Of a stretch of DNA of 57,410 bases, positions 8,372 to 16,744 are shown piece after piece. The DNA is taken from assembly GCA_044221445.1 (NCBI GenBank), contig JBGAPF010000013.1:1-57410 (forward strand). The letters run 5' to 3'. The notes beneath the pieces were generated by a model. The model had not been told where the DNA came from, did not search any database, and saw only the letters and a program-made list of their open reading frames with translations. Numbering within the stretch: the first letter of the stretch is position 1; every line of letters begins with the position of its first letter. The position numbers and the translations under genes were made by a program. This DNA comes from JBDHTS01 sp044221445. Its GTDB lineage: Bacteria; Pseudomonadota; Alphaproteobacteria; Micavibrionales; Micavibrionaceae.

Positions 8372-10978
8372 ATGGTGATGCGCGGCGCGACCTGGAAGGT
8401 AGCCAAGTTCACTCTCCTTCCCGGCATCCTGCCGCGGGTCAGGAAGCTTTGTTTTTCAGGCTTCGACCATATCCCATTTCTCGCGGCGCGCGCCTATGCG
8501 TCTTTGCGCCTCCTCCCCCCCGGCCACCCTTATCTCAACCCCCAGAATTTCGGCAAATACGGGCTGCGTCACGTGATGCTGGAGGCGCGCCGCCGCCTGG
8601 TTGTCGATCGGTATCATCTTGACCAGGTCGTCCTTTATTACACGCTGATGGCCGGATTTCTGATCCTCGTCATGCAGTTCGGGATGATGCTCGCGGCTGT
8701 TGCGGTCAAAGGGGCGATGGCGGGCGAAGCCATCAACGTGACACTCACGCGGTATTTCGTGACGCCGGACAACGCGACCGATATTGCCTACAACATGCTC
8801 GACCTGATCTTTGCGTTTCCGGGGATTTTCGATTCCGATTCTCTTGTCAGGGCCAATGACTTTCATACCGCGCTTCACATCCTGTTCAATTTTTACAATG
8901 TCGGGATCATGATCGTCGGGATCATCGTTTTCCTGTATCTGGTGGTGACGGTCATTGCAGAAACGGCTGAATCCGGCACGCCTTTCGGCCGCCGCTTCAA
9001 CGGCGCGTGGGCGCCGTTCCGGATGATCTGGGCGATTGGCCTGCTTTGTCCCCTGACCTTTGGTATGAACGGGGGCCAGCTGGTCACGATGCATGTCGCT
9101 AAATGGGGGTCAAGCCTCGCCACGAACGGCTGGACTCTTTTTATAAACAACCTGGCGGGCGATACGCCGCTCGGTCCGCGCAACTCGCTCGTCGCGTTGC
9201 CGCAAGCGCCGGCTGTAAGCAACCTAGTCGAATTCATGAACGTGGCGCGGACATGCAGCCATTATGAATTTCTGACGAATGGCCGGGAAATCAACGGCTA
9301 TATTGTCAGTGGCGATGATTCCCGGGTATTTTTGCCTTATAACGGGCCTAATCCCCTGATGACGTTCGACGATGCCCGCGCGTTCACGGCCAACAATAAT
9401 ATTGTCATCCGTTTCGGCGAAAAAAACGCCGCCTATACCGACAAGGGGAACGTCCGGCCTATATGCGGGGAGATGACGTACAAGATTGTCGATGTCACCC
9501 AGCCAAGCGCGCTAACAATCCAGAACGGATATTTCACCCTGCTGGGCAGGATATGGTTGGAGCCGCTCGACAGCCAGACGGCGTATAATCAGGCGCTCCG
9601 GCATGTTCCTAACGACCAGCGCAATCCCCGCGCGCCCGTGCCGTCCGACGGTACTCCTCAAAACGAATATGTGGGCGAGGCCTTTTATTATTTTTCGGCC
9701 TGGCCCGTCTTTTATATTAACGAAGCCCGCCTGGCCCAGATCGACAGGGGCAACTGGGACGAAGAATTCCAGCAACTTGGATGGGCAGGGGCCGCGATCT
9801 GGTACAGCAAGCTGACCGAAATGAACGGCGCCTTTATTTCCGCGATCAACAACCTGCCGCGCGCGGAAAAATATCCTGAAGTGATGGAATATGTTTTCGC
9901 CCAGAAGCGCCAGACCGACCAGCAGATCGATCCTATGGATCGCTTCAGGCCTTATAAGGCCAGCGGCGAGGTCGTCGATTTTGCCAACCCGGACGATAAA
10001 TACGCCGCCATCACCTATTACGAAGCCCAGCAATTCTGGCGGACGGCCTATGTGCCTTCGACCAATAACTCGTTCCTCGATACCATAAAGGCCATTTTCG
10101 GGGTCCAGAGCCTGTTCTCGATGCGGGATAATATTGCGGCCGGTGTCCATCCGCTGGTTCAGCTGATTTCGGTCGGACGGGGTCTGATCGACAGTTCGAT
10201 CCAGAATCTGGGATTTTCATTCGGGGCCGGCATCGCCGGCGGCCTGGCGGGCGTCATCGGGAACGTTCCCATGGCCACGATCGGCAAGGGTGCCGCCAGC
10301 CTAGCGAACAAGGTCGCCATGATGGCGTTCGGCATCGGGTTTATTCTTTTTTACGCCGTGCCGTTCATGCCGTTCATTTATTTCCTGTTTTCGGCGGGAA
10401 CCTGGATCAAATCGATTTTCCAGGCTCTGGTGGGTATACCCCTGTGGGCGCTGGCCCATATCCGGATCGATGGCGAAGGCCTGCCGGGCCCTTCGGCCAT
10501 GAACGGCTATTATCTGATGTTCGAAGTGTTCCTCAGGCCAGTCCTGATCCTGATCGGTCTGATCGGGGGTCTGATGATTTTCGCGGCGGAGGCTTATATC
10601 CTCAATGAAATCTGGGATCTGGTCACGTCCAACCTGACAGGGTTCGATAACAACGCCGTACCGGCCGCGGGTCCCGCCGTGGGGACGACAACCGGGGCGG
10701 CGATGGGCGCCTTCAACAGTCTTCGGGGATTGCTCGACAGGTTTATGTTTACGGTCCTCTACGCTATCGTGATTTACATGATGGCCCTGTCGAGCTTCAA
10801 GATGGCCGATATTCTGCCGGATAATATCATGCGCTGGCTGGGGGCCCGCCTGACCAGCTTCGGTGCTTTCGACCAGAATCCCGCCGAGGGCGTGCTGGGC
10901 CGCATTGCCTACGGCGCCCGTCTGCTCAGTACCGACAGCGGCCCTCTGGGCGGCCTGCTGGGACGAAACGGCCGATAA
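8372..10978 (+). CDS. DotA/TraY-family type IVB secretion membrane protein, copy 3
   Basis: The third consecutive DotA/TraY-like gene encodes 868 residues. It shares LLPPGHPYLNPQNFGKYG (about residues 46-63), the IFAFPGIFDS version of the dotA-like element, LGWAGAAIWYSKLTEMNG in the middle, and VGIPLWALAHIRIDGEG in the C-terminal membrane cluster. The start ATG follows the TAG of copy 2 directly; ATG 8378 is a possible alternative. The three copies align over their whole length but are far from identical, so this is an old expansion and not a recent duplication. No ATPase, IcmB/DotO or coupling-protein gene of the system lies in this window, so the rest must be elsewhere if the system is complete. 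Confidence 0.85.
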   Translation: MVMRGATWKVAKFTLLPGILPRVRKLCFSGFDHIPFLAARAYASLRLLPPGHPYLNPQNFGKYGLRHVMLEARRRLVVDRYHLDQVVLYYTLMAGFLILVMQFGMMLAAVAVKGAMAGEAINVTLTRYFVTPDNATDIAYNMLDLIFAFPGIFDSDSLVRANDFHTALHILFNFYNVGIMIVGIIVFLYLVVTVIAETAESGTPFGRRFNGAWAPFRMIWAIGLLCPLTFGMNGGQLVTMHVAKWGSSLATNGWTLFINNLAGDTPLGPRNSLVALPQAPAVSNLVEFMNVARTCSHYEFLTNGREINGYIVSGDDSRVFLPYNGPNPLMTFDDARAFTANNNIVIRFGEKNAAYTDKGNVRPICGEMTYKIVDVTQPSALTIQNGYFTLLGRIWLEPLDSQTAYNQALRHVPNDQRNPRAPVPSDGTPQNEYVGEAFYYFSAWPVFYINEARLAQIDRGNWDEEFQQLGWAGAAIWYSKLTEMNGAFISAINNLPRAEKYPEVMEYVFAQKRQTDQQIDPMDRFRPYKASGEVVDFANPDDKYAAITYYEAQQFWRTAYVPSTNNSFLDTIKAIFGVQSLFSMRDNIAAGVHPLVQLISVGRGLIDSSIQNLGFSFGAGIAGGLAGVIGNVPMATIGKGAASLANKVAMMAFGIGFILFYAVPFMPFIYFLFSAGTWIKSIFQALVGIPLWALAHIRIDGEGLPGPSAMNGYYLMFEVFLRPVLILIGLIGGLMIFAAEAYILNEIWDLVTSNLTGFDNNAVPAAGPAVGTTTGAAMGAFNSLRGLLDRFMFTVLYAIVIYMMALSSFKMADILPDNIMRWLGARLTSFGAFDQNPAEGVLGRIAYGARLLSTDSGPLGGLLGRNGR

Positions 10979-10980
10979 AT

Positions 10981-11000
10981 AAAAAAACCCCCTGTTTTTT
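10981..11000 (+). terminator. Possible weak terminator after the dotA-like array
   Basis: Directly after the last dotA-like stop codon, A-rich and T-rich arms (seven pairs, only one of them G-C) flank a C-rich loop and end in six T. The stem is weak, so read-through into clpS is possible. Confidence 0.25.
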
Positions 11001-11078
11001 ATCTTTTCCGGACCATTGTTTTTGAATGTCATGTTATGATAAAACAAGGACTTACCCTGATTTCCAGGTATCGCTCCG

Positions 11079-11456
11079 ATGACCGGATTTTTCAAAAATA
11101 TGAACCCTTTATCCGAAGACAGCCTGCCGGAGGGCACCCCAGGCGACGACGGCGAAACGCAGCGCCAGTCGGGCCTGTTGCTGAAACCCCGCCCCAAGGC
11201 TAAAAAACCTGCTTTATATAAAGTGCTGCTCCTGAACGACGATTATACCCCCATGGAATTCGTCGTTCATGTTCTGGAAAGGTTTTTCAGCAAGAATAGA
11301 CAGGAGGCTACGGATATCATGATGCACGTCCACCGCCGCGGTGTCGGCATCTGCGGGGTCTTCACCTTTGAAATTGCGGAAACCAAGGTGCAGCAGGTCA
11401 TGGATTTCGCCCGCGCCAGCGAACAGCCTCTGCAATGCACGATGGAAAAGGAATAG
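11079..11456 (+). CDS. clpS: ClpS, N-degron adaptor of the ClpAP protease
   Basis: ClpS binds proteins with N-terminal Leu, Phe, Trp or Tyr and hands them to ClpA for degradation by ClpP. The 125-residue product has a disordered N-terminal extension of about 45 residues and then the ClpS core. Core motifs are LLNDDYTPMEFVVHVL (the NDDxTPMEFV substrate-pocket motif), IMMHVHRRGVGICGVF, and QPLQCTMEKE at the C terminus. Length and motifs are normal for alphaproteobacteria. It lies 74 bases upstream of clpA on the same strand, the usual clpS-clpA operon. The aat gene, which creates N-degrons, is found at 17511-18167. Confidence 0.95.
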   Translation: MTGFFKNMNPLSEDSLPEGTPGDDGETQRQSGLLLKPRPKAKKPALYKVLLLNDDYTPMEFVVHVLERFFSKNRQEATDIMMHVHRRGVGICGVFTFEIAETKVQQVMDFARASEQPLQCTMEKE

Positions 11457-11530
11457 CGAGTTGCTAGCCACGAAAAAAATACCATTTCATTTAGTAATGG
11501 ACGACTTATCCTTTACGACTGGCGAACGAC

Positions 11531-13825
11531 ATGCTGTCACGTAACCTCGAACAGACTCTCCACCGCGCTCTGGCCATCGCCAATGAGCGTCATCACGAAT
11601 ATGCGACGCTTGAGCATCTGCTGCTGGCGCTGACGGACGATCAGGACGCTATGGCGGTTCTGCGGTCGTGCGGGATTTCCCTGTCTTCGCTGCGTGAACA
11701 GCTGCAGCATTATCTGGACAGCGAACTGACCTATCTGATCGACCGCAATGCGGAGGAATCGAAGCCGACCACGGCGTTCCAGCGCGTCCTGCAGCGCGCG
11801 GCGATTCATGTGCAGTCGTCCGGCCGCGAGGAAGTGACTGGCGCGAACGTACTGGTCGCCATGTTTTCCGAACGCGAAAGCCATGCCGTCTATTTTCTCC
11901 AGGAACGCGACATGACGCGCTTCGACGCCGTCAATTACATTTCCCACGGCATCGCCAAGGTGCCGGGCCAGTCCGAAACCCGCACGCCCGAAGGTGCGGA
12001 AGCTGGCGAGCCGCAGGAAAAGACCGTCAAATCGGGACGCGAGGCGCTCGATGCCTATTGCGTCAATCTCAACGATAAAGCCAGAAAGGGCAAGATCGAC
12101 CCGCTGGTGGGGCGTGAGAAGGAAGTGGATCGCACCGTCCAGATTCTGTGCCGCCGTTCGAAAAACAATCCACTTTATGTCGGCGACCCCGGCGTGGGCA
12201 AAACGGCCATCGCCGAAGGGCTGGCGAAGCGCATCGTCGACCGCCAGGTTCCCGAAGTCCTGTTCAACGCCACCATTTTCGCGCTCGACATGGGGGCGTT
12301 GCTGGCCGGGACTCGCTACCGTGGCGATTTCGAGGAACGTCTGAAAGCTGTGATCGGCGAAATCGAAAAGATTGACGGCTCTGTCCTGTTTATCGATGAA
12401 ATCCACACGGTGATCGGCGCGGGCGCGACTTCGGGCGGCGCGATGGATGCGTCCAACCTTCTGAAACCCGCTTTATCGTCCGGCGCGATCCGCTGCATCG
12501 GCTCGACCACCTATAAGGAATACCGCAACCACTTTGAAAAGGACCGTGCCCTCGTCCGTCGGTTCCAGAAGATCGACGTGCGCGAGCCGACAGTCGACGA
12601 AACCGTGCAGATCCTGAAAGGCCTCAAGCCTTACTACGAAAAGCATCATGCCGTCGAATATACGCCGGAAGCCTTGCGCGCCGCCGCCGAACTGTCCGCC
12701 AAGTATATCGGCGACCGCAAGCTGCCCGACAAGGCCATCGATATTATCGACGAGGTGGGCGCGGCCCAGATGCTGGTCTCCGCCGACAGGCGCAAAAAAA
12801 TCATCACCGAACACGATATCGAGGAAGTGGTGGCCGCGATCACCCGTATCCCGACCAAGAGCATCACCAAGGATGATCGCGAGTCCCTGCGGACGCTTGA
12901 ACGCGATCTGAAGACAATGGTATTCGACCAGGACGACGCGATTCGCATCCTCGCCGATTCCATCAAGCTGTCCCGCGCCGGTCTGCGCGACCATGAAAAG
13001 CCGATAGGCAGTTATCTGTTCTCCGGCCCCACCGGCGTCGGTAAGACAGAAGTGGCGCGACAGCTGGCGAAGACGCTCGGCATCGAACTGAAAAGGTTCG
13101 ACATGTCGGAATATATGGAACGTCACGCGGTCAGCCGCCTGATCGGCACGCCCCCCGGCTATGTCGGGTTCGAACAGGGCGGTCTGCTGACCGACGCCAT
13201 CGACAGCAACCCGCACAGCGTTCTGCTTCTGGATGAAATCGAAAAGGCTCATGCCGATATTTACAATATACTGCTGCAGGTTATGGATTACGGCAAGCTT
13301 ACCGACAATAACGGCAAGACGGTCGATTTCCGCAACGTCATCCTGATCATGACCACGAATGCCGGTGCCGCCGAACTGGCCAAGGCTCCTCTCGGCTTTG
13401 AGCGCGGCGCGCGCATGGAGGACGATCAGGAGGAAATCAAGCGGATGTTCACGCCTGAATTCCGCAACCGTCTCGACGCCATCGTGCCGTTCCGGGCTCT
13501 TCAGCCGGAAACGGTCATCCGCGTCGTCGACAAGTTCATTATCCAGCTTGAGGCCCAGCTGGCCGACCGCAACGTGGTGATTTCGCTGAGCGGCGACGCA
13601 CGACAGTATCTGGCCCGCATCGGCTATGACCCCGCCATGGGCGCGCGTCCCCTGGCCCGCGTCATCCAGGACAAGGTCAAGAAACCGCTGGCCGAGGAAT
13701 TGCTGTTCGGCCGTCTCAAGGACGGAGGGACGGTCAGCATAGGCTACGATGGCGAGATGCTGACATTCGATTTCCAGGACGGGTCCGCCCGCGCGAAGGT
13801 GGCGCAGGACTCCGAAATCGCCTGA
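11531..13825 (+). CDS. clpA: ClpA, ATPase subunit of the ClpAP protease
   Basis: This is a 764-residue Hsp100/Clp unfoldase. It has an N-terminal Clp-N repeat domain (about 1-145) and a first AAA+ module with Walker A GDPGVGKT and Walker B VLFIDEIHT. A second AAA+ module has GPTGVGKTE and VLLLDEIEKAH, with the pore loop GYVG. A D2-small domain closes the protein. The segment APLGFERGARMEDD carries LGF where ClpA proteins have the IGL/IGF tripeptide that docks on ClpP, so partnership with ClpP is expected. It unfolds substrates in the cytoplasm, including those delivered by ClpS encoded just upstream. Length and domain order are typical. Confidence 0.95.
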   Translation: MLSRNLEQTLHRALAIANERHHEYATLEHLLLALTDDQDAMAVLRSCGISLSSLREQLQHYLDSELTYLIDRNAEESKPTTAFQRVLQRAAIHVQSSGREEVTGANVLVAMFSERESHAVYFLQERDMTRFDAVNYISHGIAKVPGQSETRTPEGAEAGEPQEKTVKSGREALDAYCVNLNDKARKGKIDPLVGREKEVDRTVQILCRRSKNNPLYVGDPGVGKTAIAEGLAKRIVDRQVPEVLFNATIFALDMGALLAGTRYRGDFEERLKAVIGEIEKIDGSVLFIDEIHTVIGAGATSGGAMDASNLLKPALSSGAIRCIGSTTYKEYRNHFEKDRALVRRFQKIDVREPTVDETVQILKGLKPYYEKHHAVEYTPEALRAAAELSAKYIGDRKLPDKAIDIIDEVGAAQMLVSADRRKKIITEHDIEEVVAAITRIPTKSITKDDRESLRTLERDLKTMVFDQDDAIRILADSIKLSRAGLRDHEKPIGSYLFSGPTGVGKTEVARQLAKTLGIELKRFDMSEYMERHAVSRLIGTPPGYVGFEQGGLLTDAIDSNPHSVLLLDEIEKAHADIYNILLQVMDYGKLTDNNGKTVDFRNVILIMTTNAGAAELAKAPLGFERGARMEDDQEEIKRMFTPEFRNRLDAIVPFRALQPETVIRVVDKFIIQLEAQLADRNVVISLSGDARQYLARIGYDPAMGARPLARVIQDKVKKPLAEELLFGRLKDGGTVSIGYDGEMLTFDFQDGSARAKVAQDSEIA

Positions 13826-13833
13826 CGCCCTGG

Positions 13834-14532
13834 CTACCGGGCGATCAATACACGATAAAAATAATAGTCGCCTGAGGTCGGCAGCCCGTTCGACTTGAAA
13901 CATCCTGCCATCTTGCCTCGAAGTCCGGCGCTGCCTGCCTCGTCGCCGATATCCCCGGTGCCTGTGCTGGCATAAGCGCCCGTGAAGGGTGTCGGATCGT
14001 ATCCGTTGTCGTCCGGCGGGACGCCGCCCGGGTTCGTGATGCCCAGCTGGCCGTTGACGGCCAGGCAGACATCCATCTTGACGTGGGGCAGAACCATTTT
14101 CAGGTCGGCGCATCCGGCGCCCGCGCAACTCGTGCCCACGCCGTCCACTCCGTTCGCGCCCGTAAACAGCCAGGGAGACCCGTCGTTCAGCGTGTTTCCC
14201 GGGTTTTCCCAGACCACGGCGCCACCTTCTGCGTCGAACACCTGGTTCGCCACATCGCTGCACGCGTCGAATACGTAAGTGCCCGTCCCCCATCCCGGGG
14301 CGTCGAAGCAGACGGAGTCTTCGCCGGTCCCGGAAATCTGCATGGCCCGCACGGCGTTGCGCACGGCGTCGGCATATTGCAGCATTTCGGTGCCGCCGAG
14401 TTTTTTGGTGTCGCCGCGCCCGACCGCGTCGCCTCCCTGCATCATCCGGGCGACCGCCATGCTCAGGGCCGCGAACAGGGCGATGCAGATAAAGATGTAG
14501 AACAGGGCGCTTCCGGACTGGGAACGGGGCAT
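13834..14532 (-). CDS. Pseudopilin-like protein with one N-terminal membrane helix
   Basis: The 232-residue protein begins with a short polar segment ending in Gly-Ser-Ala, then the hydrophobic helix ALFYIFICIALFAALSM (about 9-25), then a predicted extracytoplasmic domain with six or more Cys. This N-terminal layout is that of pilin-like or pseudopilin proteins, though the Glu at +5 of classical type IV pilins is not seen. A second protein with the same N-terminal pattern and a similar C-terminal ending (FYRVLIAR here, FYAVIEAQ there) is encoded at 49023-49715, so the two belong to one family. AAGG nine bases before the ATG supports the start. It is convergent with clpA and divergent from the receiver/deaminase fusion gene. 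Function is not known. Confidence 0.65.
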   Translation of the reverse strand: MPRSQSGSALFYIFICIALFAALSMAVARMMQGGDAVGRGDTKKLGGTEMLQYADAVRNAVRAMQISGTGEDSVCFDAPGWGTGTYVFDACSDVANQVFDAEGGAVVWENPGNTLNDGSPWLFTGANGVDGVGTSCAGAGCADLKMVLPHVKMDVCLAVNGQLGITNPGGVPPDDNGYDPTPFTGAYASTGTGDIGDEAGSAGLRGKMAGCFKSNGLPTSGDYYFYRVLIAR

Positions 14533-14655
14533 GACTTTGGCCTTGAAAAAGTTCGATCCTATTTTACCTGTGAACGGCCACCCTGAACATCACCAATATT
14601 CGTGGTTAACTTTTACGGGGGATTGTTCTAGATTTTGCCGGAAAGGACGTGCCGC

Positions 14656-15546
14656 ATGGCCCATACCAATAATCTGACCATCCTGATCGCGGACAGCAAC
14701 GAAGTCAGCCGGCGGCATATGGCCAGCCTGCTCGGCCTTCACGGCTACCGCGTTCTGCAGGCGGTGGACGGGGGGTCGGCCATCAAGGTGGTCGATGAGC
14801 AGCAGGTGGATGCCGCCATCATCGAACATCGCATGACGCCGCGTACGGGCCTCGATTTCGCCAAGCATGTCCTGATCAAGGGATATGATATCGGTGTAAT
14901 CATCATTACGGACGATCCGTCCACGGACCTTTTGCTGGAAGCCGGGCGTCACGAGATCAAACAGGTGATGCGCAAGCCCGTGGATCCTGACCGCCTGAGC
15001 GAGACGGTTCGCCGTGTCCTGCGCGCCCACGGCAAAAACCCGGACGCGCTCGGCGAGGTGGCGGAGCCGAGCCGGACCTCCGCCGAACTGATGCGGCTCG
15101 CCATCGTGCTGGCGCAGCAGAACGCCGTTTCCCGCATGGGCGGACCGTTTGCCGCTGTGGTGGCGGATGCACAGGGTCATTTGATCGGTGAAGGCGTCAA
15201 CAGCGTCACCACGCGCTGCGACCCTACGGCCCACGCCGAAGTCATGGCAATTCGCCGCGCCACCGAACGCACGAACAGCACGCGCCTTGACGGCTGTGCC
15301 ATTTATTGCAGTTCCGAGCCGACCATGCTGGGCCAGGCGCTGATTATAAGCGTCGGTATAAAAAAGGTTTATTATGCCTTGTCTCATGCCGAAGCCGGGG
15401 CTGTAAGAGTCAGCGAAGACGGCATCCTCGGTGAAATTGCCAAGCCTCTGGCCAGCCGTTCCGTCCCTTATGAGCAGATCCAGCATGACGAAGCGCTGAA
15501 GATGTTCCGGTCTTGGCAGGGTCAGGCGCGCAAAATCGCCGACTGA
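14656..15546 (+). CDS. Fusion of a degenerate response-regulator receiver and a degenerate cytidine/guanine-deaminase-like domain
   Basis: The 296-residue protein has two domains. Residues 7-125 form a CheY-like receiver (LTILIADSNEVSRR, then MRKP with the conserved Lys at about 107). The phospho-acceptor Asp is replaced by Glu57 (AAIIEHRMTP), and the second acidic residue of the Asp pair is Ser14. Residues 142-285 resemble the CDA/guanine-deaminase fold, with GGPFAAVVAD and TAHAEVMAIR giving His193 and Glu195. The zinc-binding PCxxC motif is replaced by EPTMLG, so two of three zinc ligands are gone. Both domains therefore look non-catalytic. The chosen ATG has AAGGA eight bases upstream; a TTG 21 bases earlier is less well placed. 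It may work as a binding or scaffold protein; its partner is unknown. Confidence 0.8.
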   Translation: MAHTNNLTILIADSNEVSRRHMASLLGLHGYRVLQAVDGGSAIKVVDEQQVDAAIIEHRMTPRTGLDFAKHVLIKGYDIGVIIITDDPSTDLLLEAGRHEIKQVMRKPVDPDRLSETVRRVLRAHGKNPDALGEVAEPSRTSAELMRLAIVLAQQNAVSRMGGPFAAVVADAQGHLIGEGVNSVTTRCDPTAHAEVMAIRRATERTNSTRLDGCAIYCSSEPTMLGQALIISVGIKKVYYALSHAEAGAVRVSEDGILGEIAKPLASRSVPYEQIQHDEALKMFRSWQGQARKIAD

Positions 15547-15560
15547 AATCGGAACGGCCC

Positions 15561-15588
15561 GTGCAATGCACTTGATTTTGCAGTGCAA
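15561..15588. promoter_or_regulatory. Paired dyads, possible operator upstream of the NDUFA12 gene
   Basis: Two perfect short palindromes, GTGCA-A-TGCAC (15561-15571) and TTGCA-G-TGCAA (15578-15588), lie 17 bases apart centre to centre, in the 82-base gap before the NDUFA12 gene. The spacing and shared half-site suggest a dimeric regulator site, but no regulator is known. Confidence 0.3.
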
Positions 15589-15628
15589 TTGCGTCATGCA
15601 TATCAGGTTGATTTGATCGGATGTCCTC

Positions 15629-16024
15629 ATGGGATTGCTTAGCCTTCTTGGCGTTTTATCGCCCGCCCATATCGGGCTGACCCGCATATTGTCCGGCGCG
15701 AAATTCGTCGGTTCGGATTCGGACGGCAACCGGTATTATGCGGCGAAACCGCGCCCAGGATACAGGCGCGACCGCCGCTGGGTCATGTATAACGGCGCGC
15801 CGGAAGCGTCGAAGCTGCCGCCGGAATGGCACGGCTGGATGCACCATCAGACCGATGTGGTTCCGGACGCCGCCGCCGTCTCTTACCGCAAATCCTGGCA
15901 GAAGCCGCACCAACCGAACCTGACCGGCACGACCGGCGCCTACCGCCCGCCGGGACATGTTCTCTCCGGCGGCGTCCGCGCGCCGGCGACGGGAGATTAC
16001 GAAGCCTGGACTCCGCCGGAATAG
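15629..16024 (+). CDS. NDUFA12-family NADH:ubiquinone oxidoreductase accessory subunit
   Basis: This 131-residue protein is the bacterial form of NDUFA12 (B17.2), an accessory subunit of respiratory complex I in mitochondria and alphaproteobacteria. The diagnostic region is GNRYYAAK followed by RRWVMYNG and the block PPEWHGWMHH. The C-terminal third is Pro-rich with GTTGAYRPPGH, as is usual. It precedes mlaD and the DUF2155 gene, an order conserved in many alphaproteobacteria. Its start is only weakly supported by a GGAT upstream of the ATG, but the protein begins where homologues begin. Confidence 0.92.
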   Translation: MGLLSLLGVLSPAHIGLTRILSGAKFVGSDSDGNRYYAAKPRPGYRRDRRWVMYNGAPEASKLPPEWHGWMHHQTDVVPDAAAVSYRKSWQKPHQPNLTGTTGAYRPPGHVLSGGVRAPATGDYEAWTPPE

Positions 16025-16066
16025 GCGGGACGTTTTAAAGAATTGCAGGAAGGAACCGCAAAGGCC

Positions 16067-16744
16067 ATGAAGCGCAGCGTCATCGAAACAGTCCTGGGGG
16101 CGGTCGTCCTGTTTTTGGCAGGGTTTTTCCTTGTGTTCAGCTACCGCACCGCCGACATCAAAAAAGTCAGCGGTTATGAGATCACGGCTTCGTTTTCCGG
16201 CATTGGCGGTCTCGGCATTGGCGACGATGTGAGGATCAGCGGCGTCAAGGTCGGTTCGGTCGCCGACGTGTCCCTCGACCAGAAAAACTACCTGGCCGTG
16301 GTGACCATGAGCATAGAACCGTCAATCAAGCTGCCTGACGACACGGCGGCGGTCATTGCCAGCGAAAGCCTGCTCGGCGGCCGTTATATGGAACTCCAGC
16401 CGGGCGCGTCGGAAACGATGCTCGAAAAAGGCGGCCAGATCCAATATACCCAGTCACCCCAGAACCTGGAGCAGCTGCTCGGCAAATTCATTTTCAGCAT
16501 GCAGTCCGAAAAAAAGGACGGCAATAAGCAAGAAGGCGCTTCCGGCGAATCTTCCCTGGCTGCGCCGGAAGCCGCCGTGCCTGCTGCGCCTGTCGAAGAG
16601 CAAAAGCCTGCCGCCCCTCAAGCAGTGGAAGCACCTGAGACAGCGCCTGCCGTCGAAAATGCGCCGGCGGATGCTGTGGCTGCGCCTGAAACCGCACCAT
16701 CGGCTGAACAGCCTGCGGCTCCGGCTGAAGAGGCGCATCCCTGA
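16067..16744 (+). CDS. mlaD: MlaD, MCE-domain lipid-transport protein
   Basis: MlaD is the inner-membrane-anchored MCE protein of the Mla pathway, which moves phospholipids between the outer and inner membranes. The 225-residue product has one N-terminal helix (about 4-23) and an MCE domain (about 32-115) containing GIGDDVRISGVKVG and SLLGGRYMEL. The core ends with QNLEQLLGKFIFSM. After that comes a tail of about 80 residues made mostly of Ala, Pro and Glu, longer than in typical MlaD. The ATG at 16067 has AGGAAGGA 12 bases upstream; a TTG 24 bases earlier is in frame but overlaps this Shine-Dalgarno. The stop overlaps the DUF2155 start by one base. The mlaE, mlaF and mlaC partners are not in the window. 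Confidence 0.92.
   Translation: MKRSVIETVLGAVVLFLAGFFLVFSYRTADIKKVSGYEITASFSGIGGLGIGDDVRISGVKVGSVADVSLDQKNYLAVVTMSIEPSIKLPDDTAAVIASESLLGGRYMELQPGASETMLEKGGQIQYTQSPQNLEQLLGKFIFSMQSEKKDGNKQEGASGESSLAAPEAAVPAAPVEEQKPAAPQAVEAPETAPAVENAPADAVAAPETAPSAEQPAAPAEEAHP

Noticed and set aside
12473..14293. Minus-strand frame of 606 codons spanning clpA and the pseudopilin-like gene
   Set aside because: It crosses two real genes in another frame and shows no coherent protein pattern.
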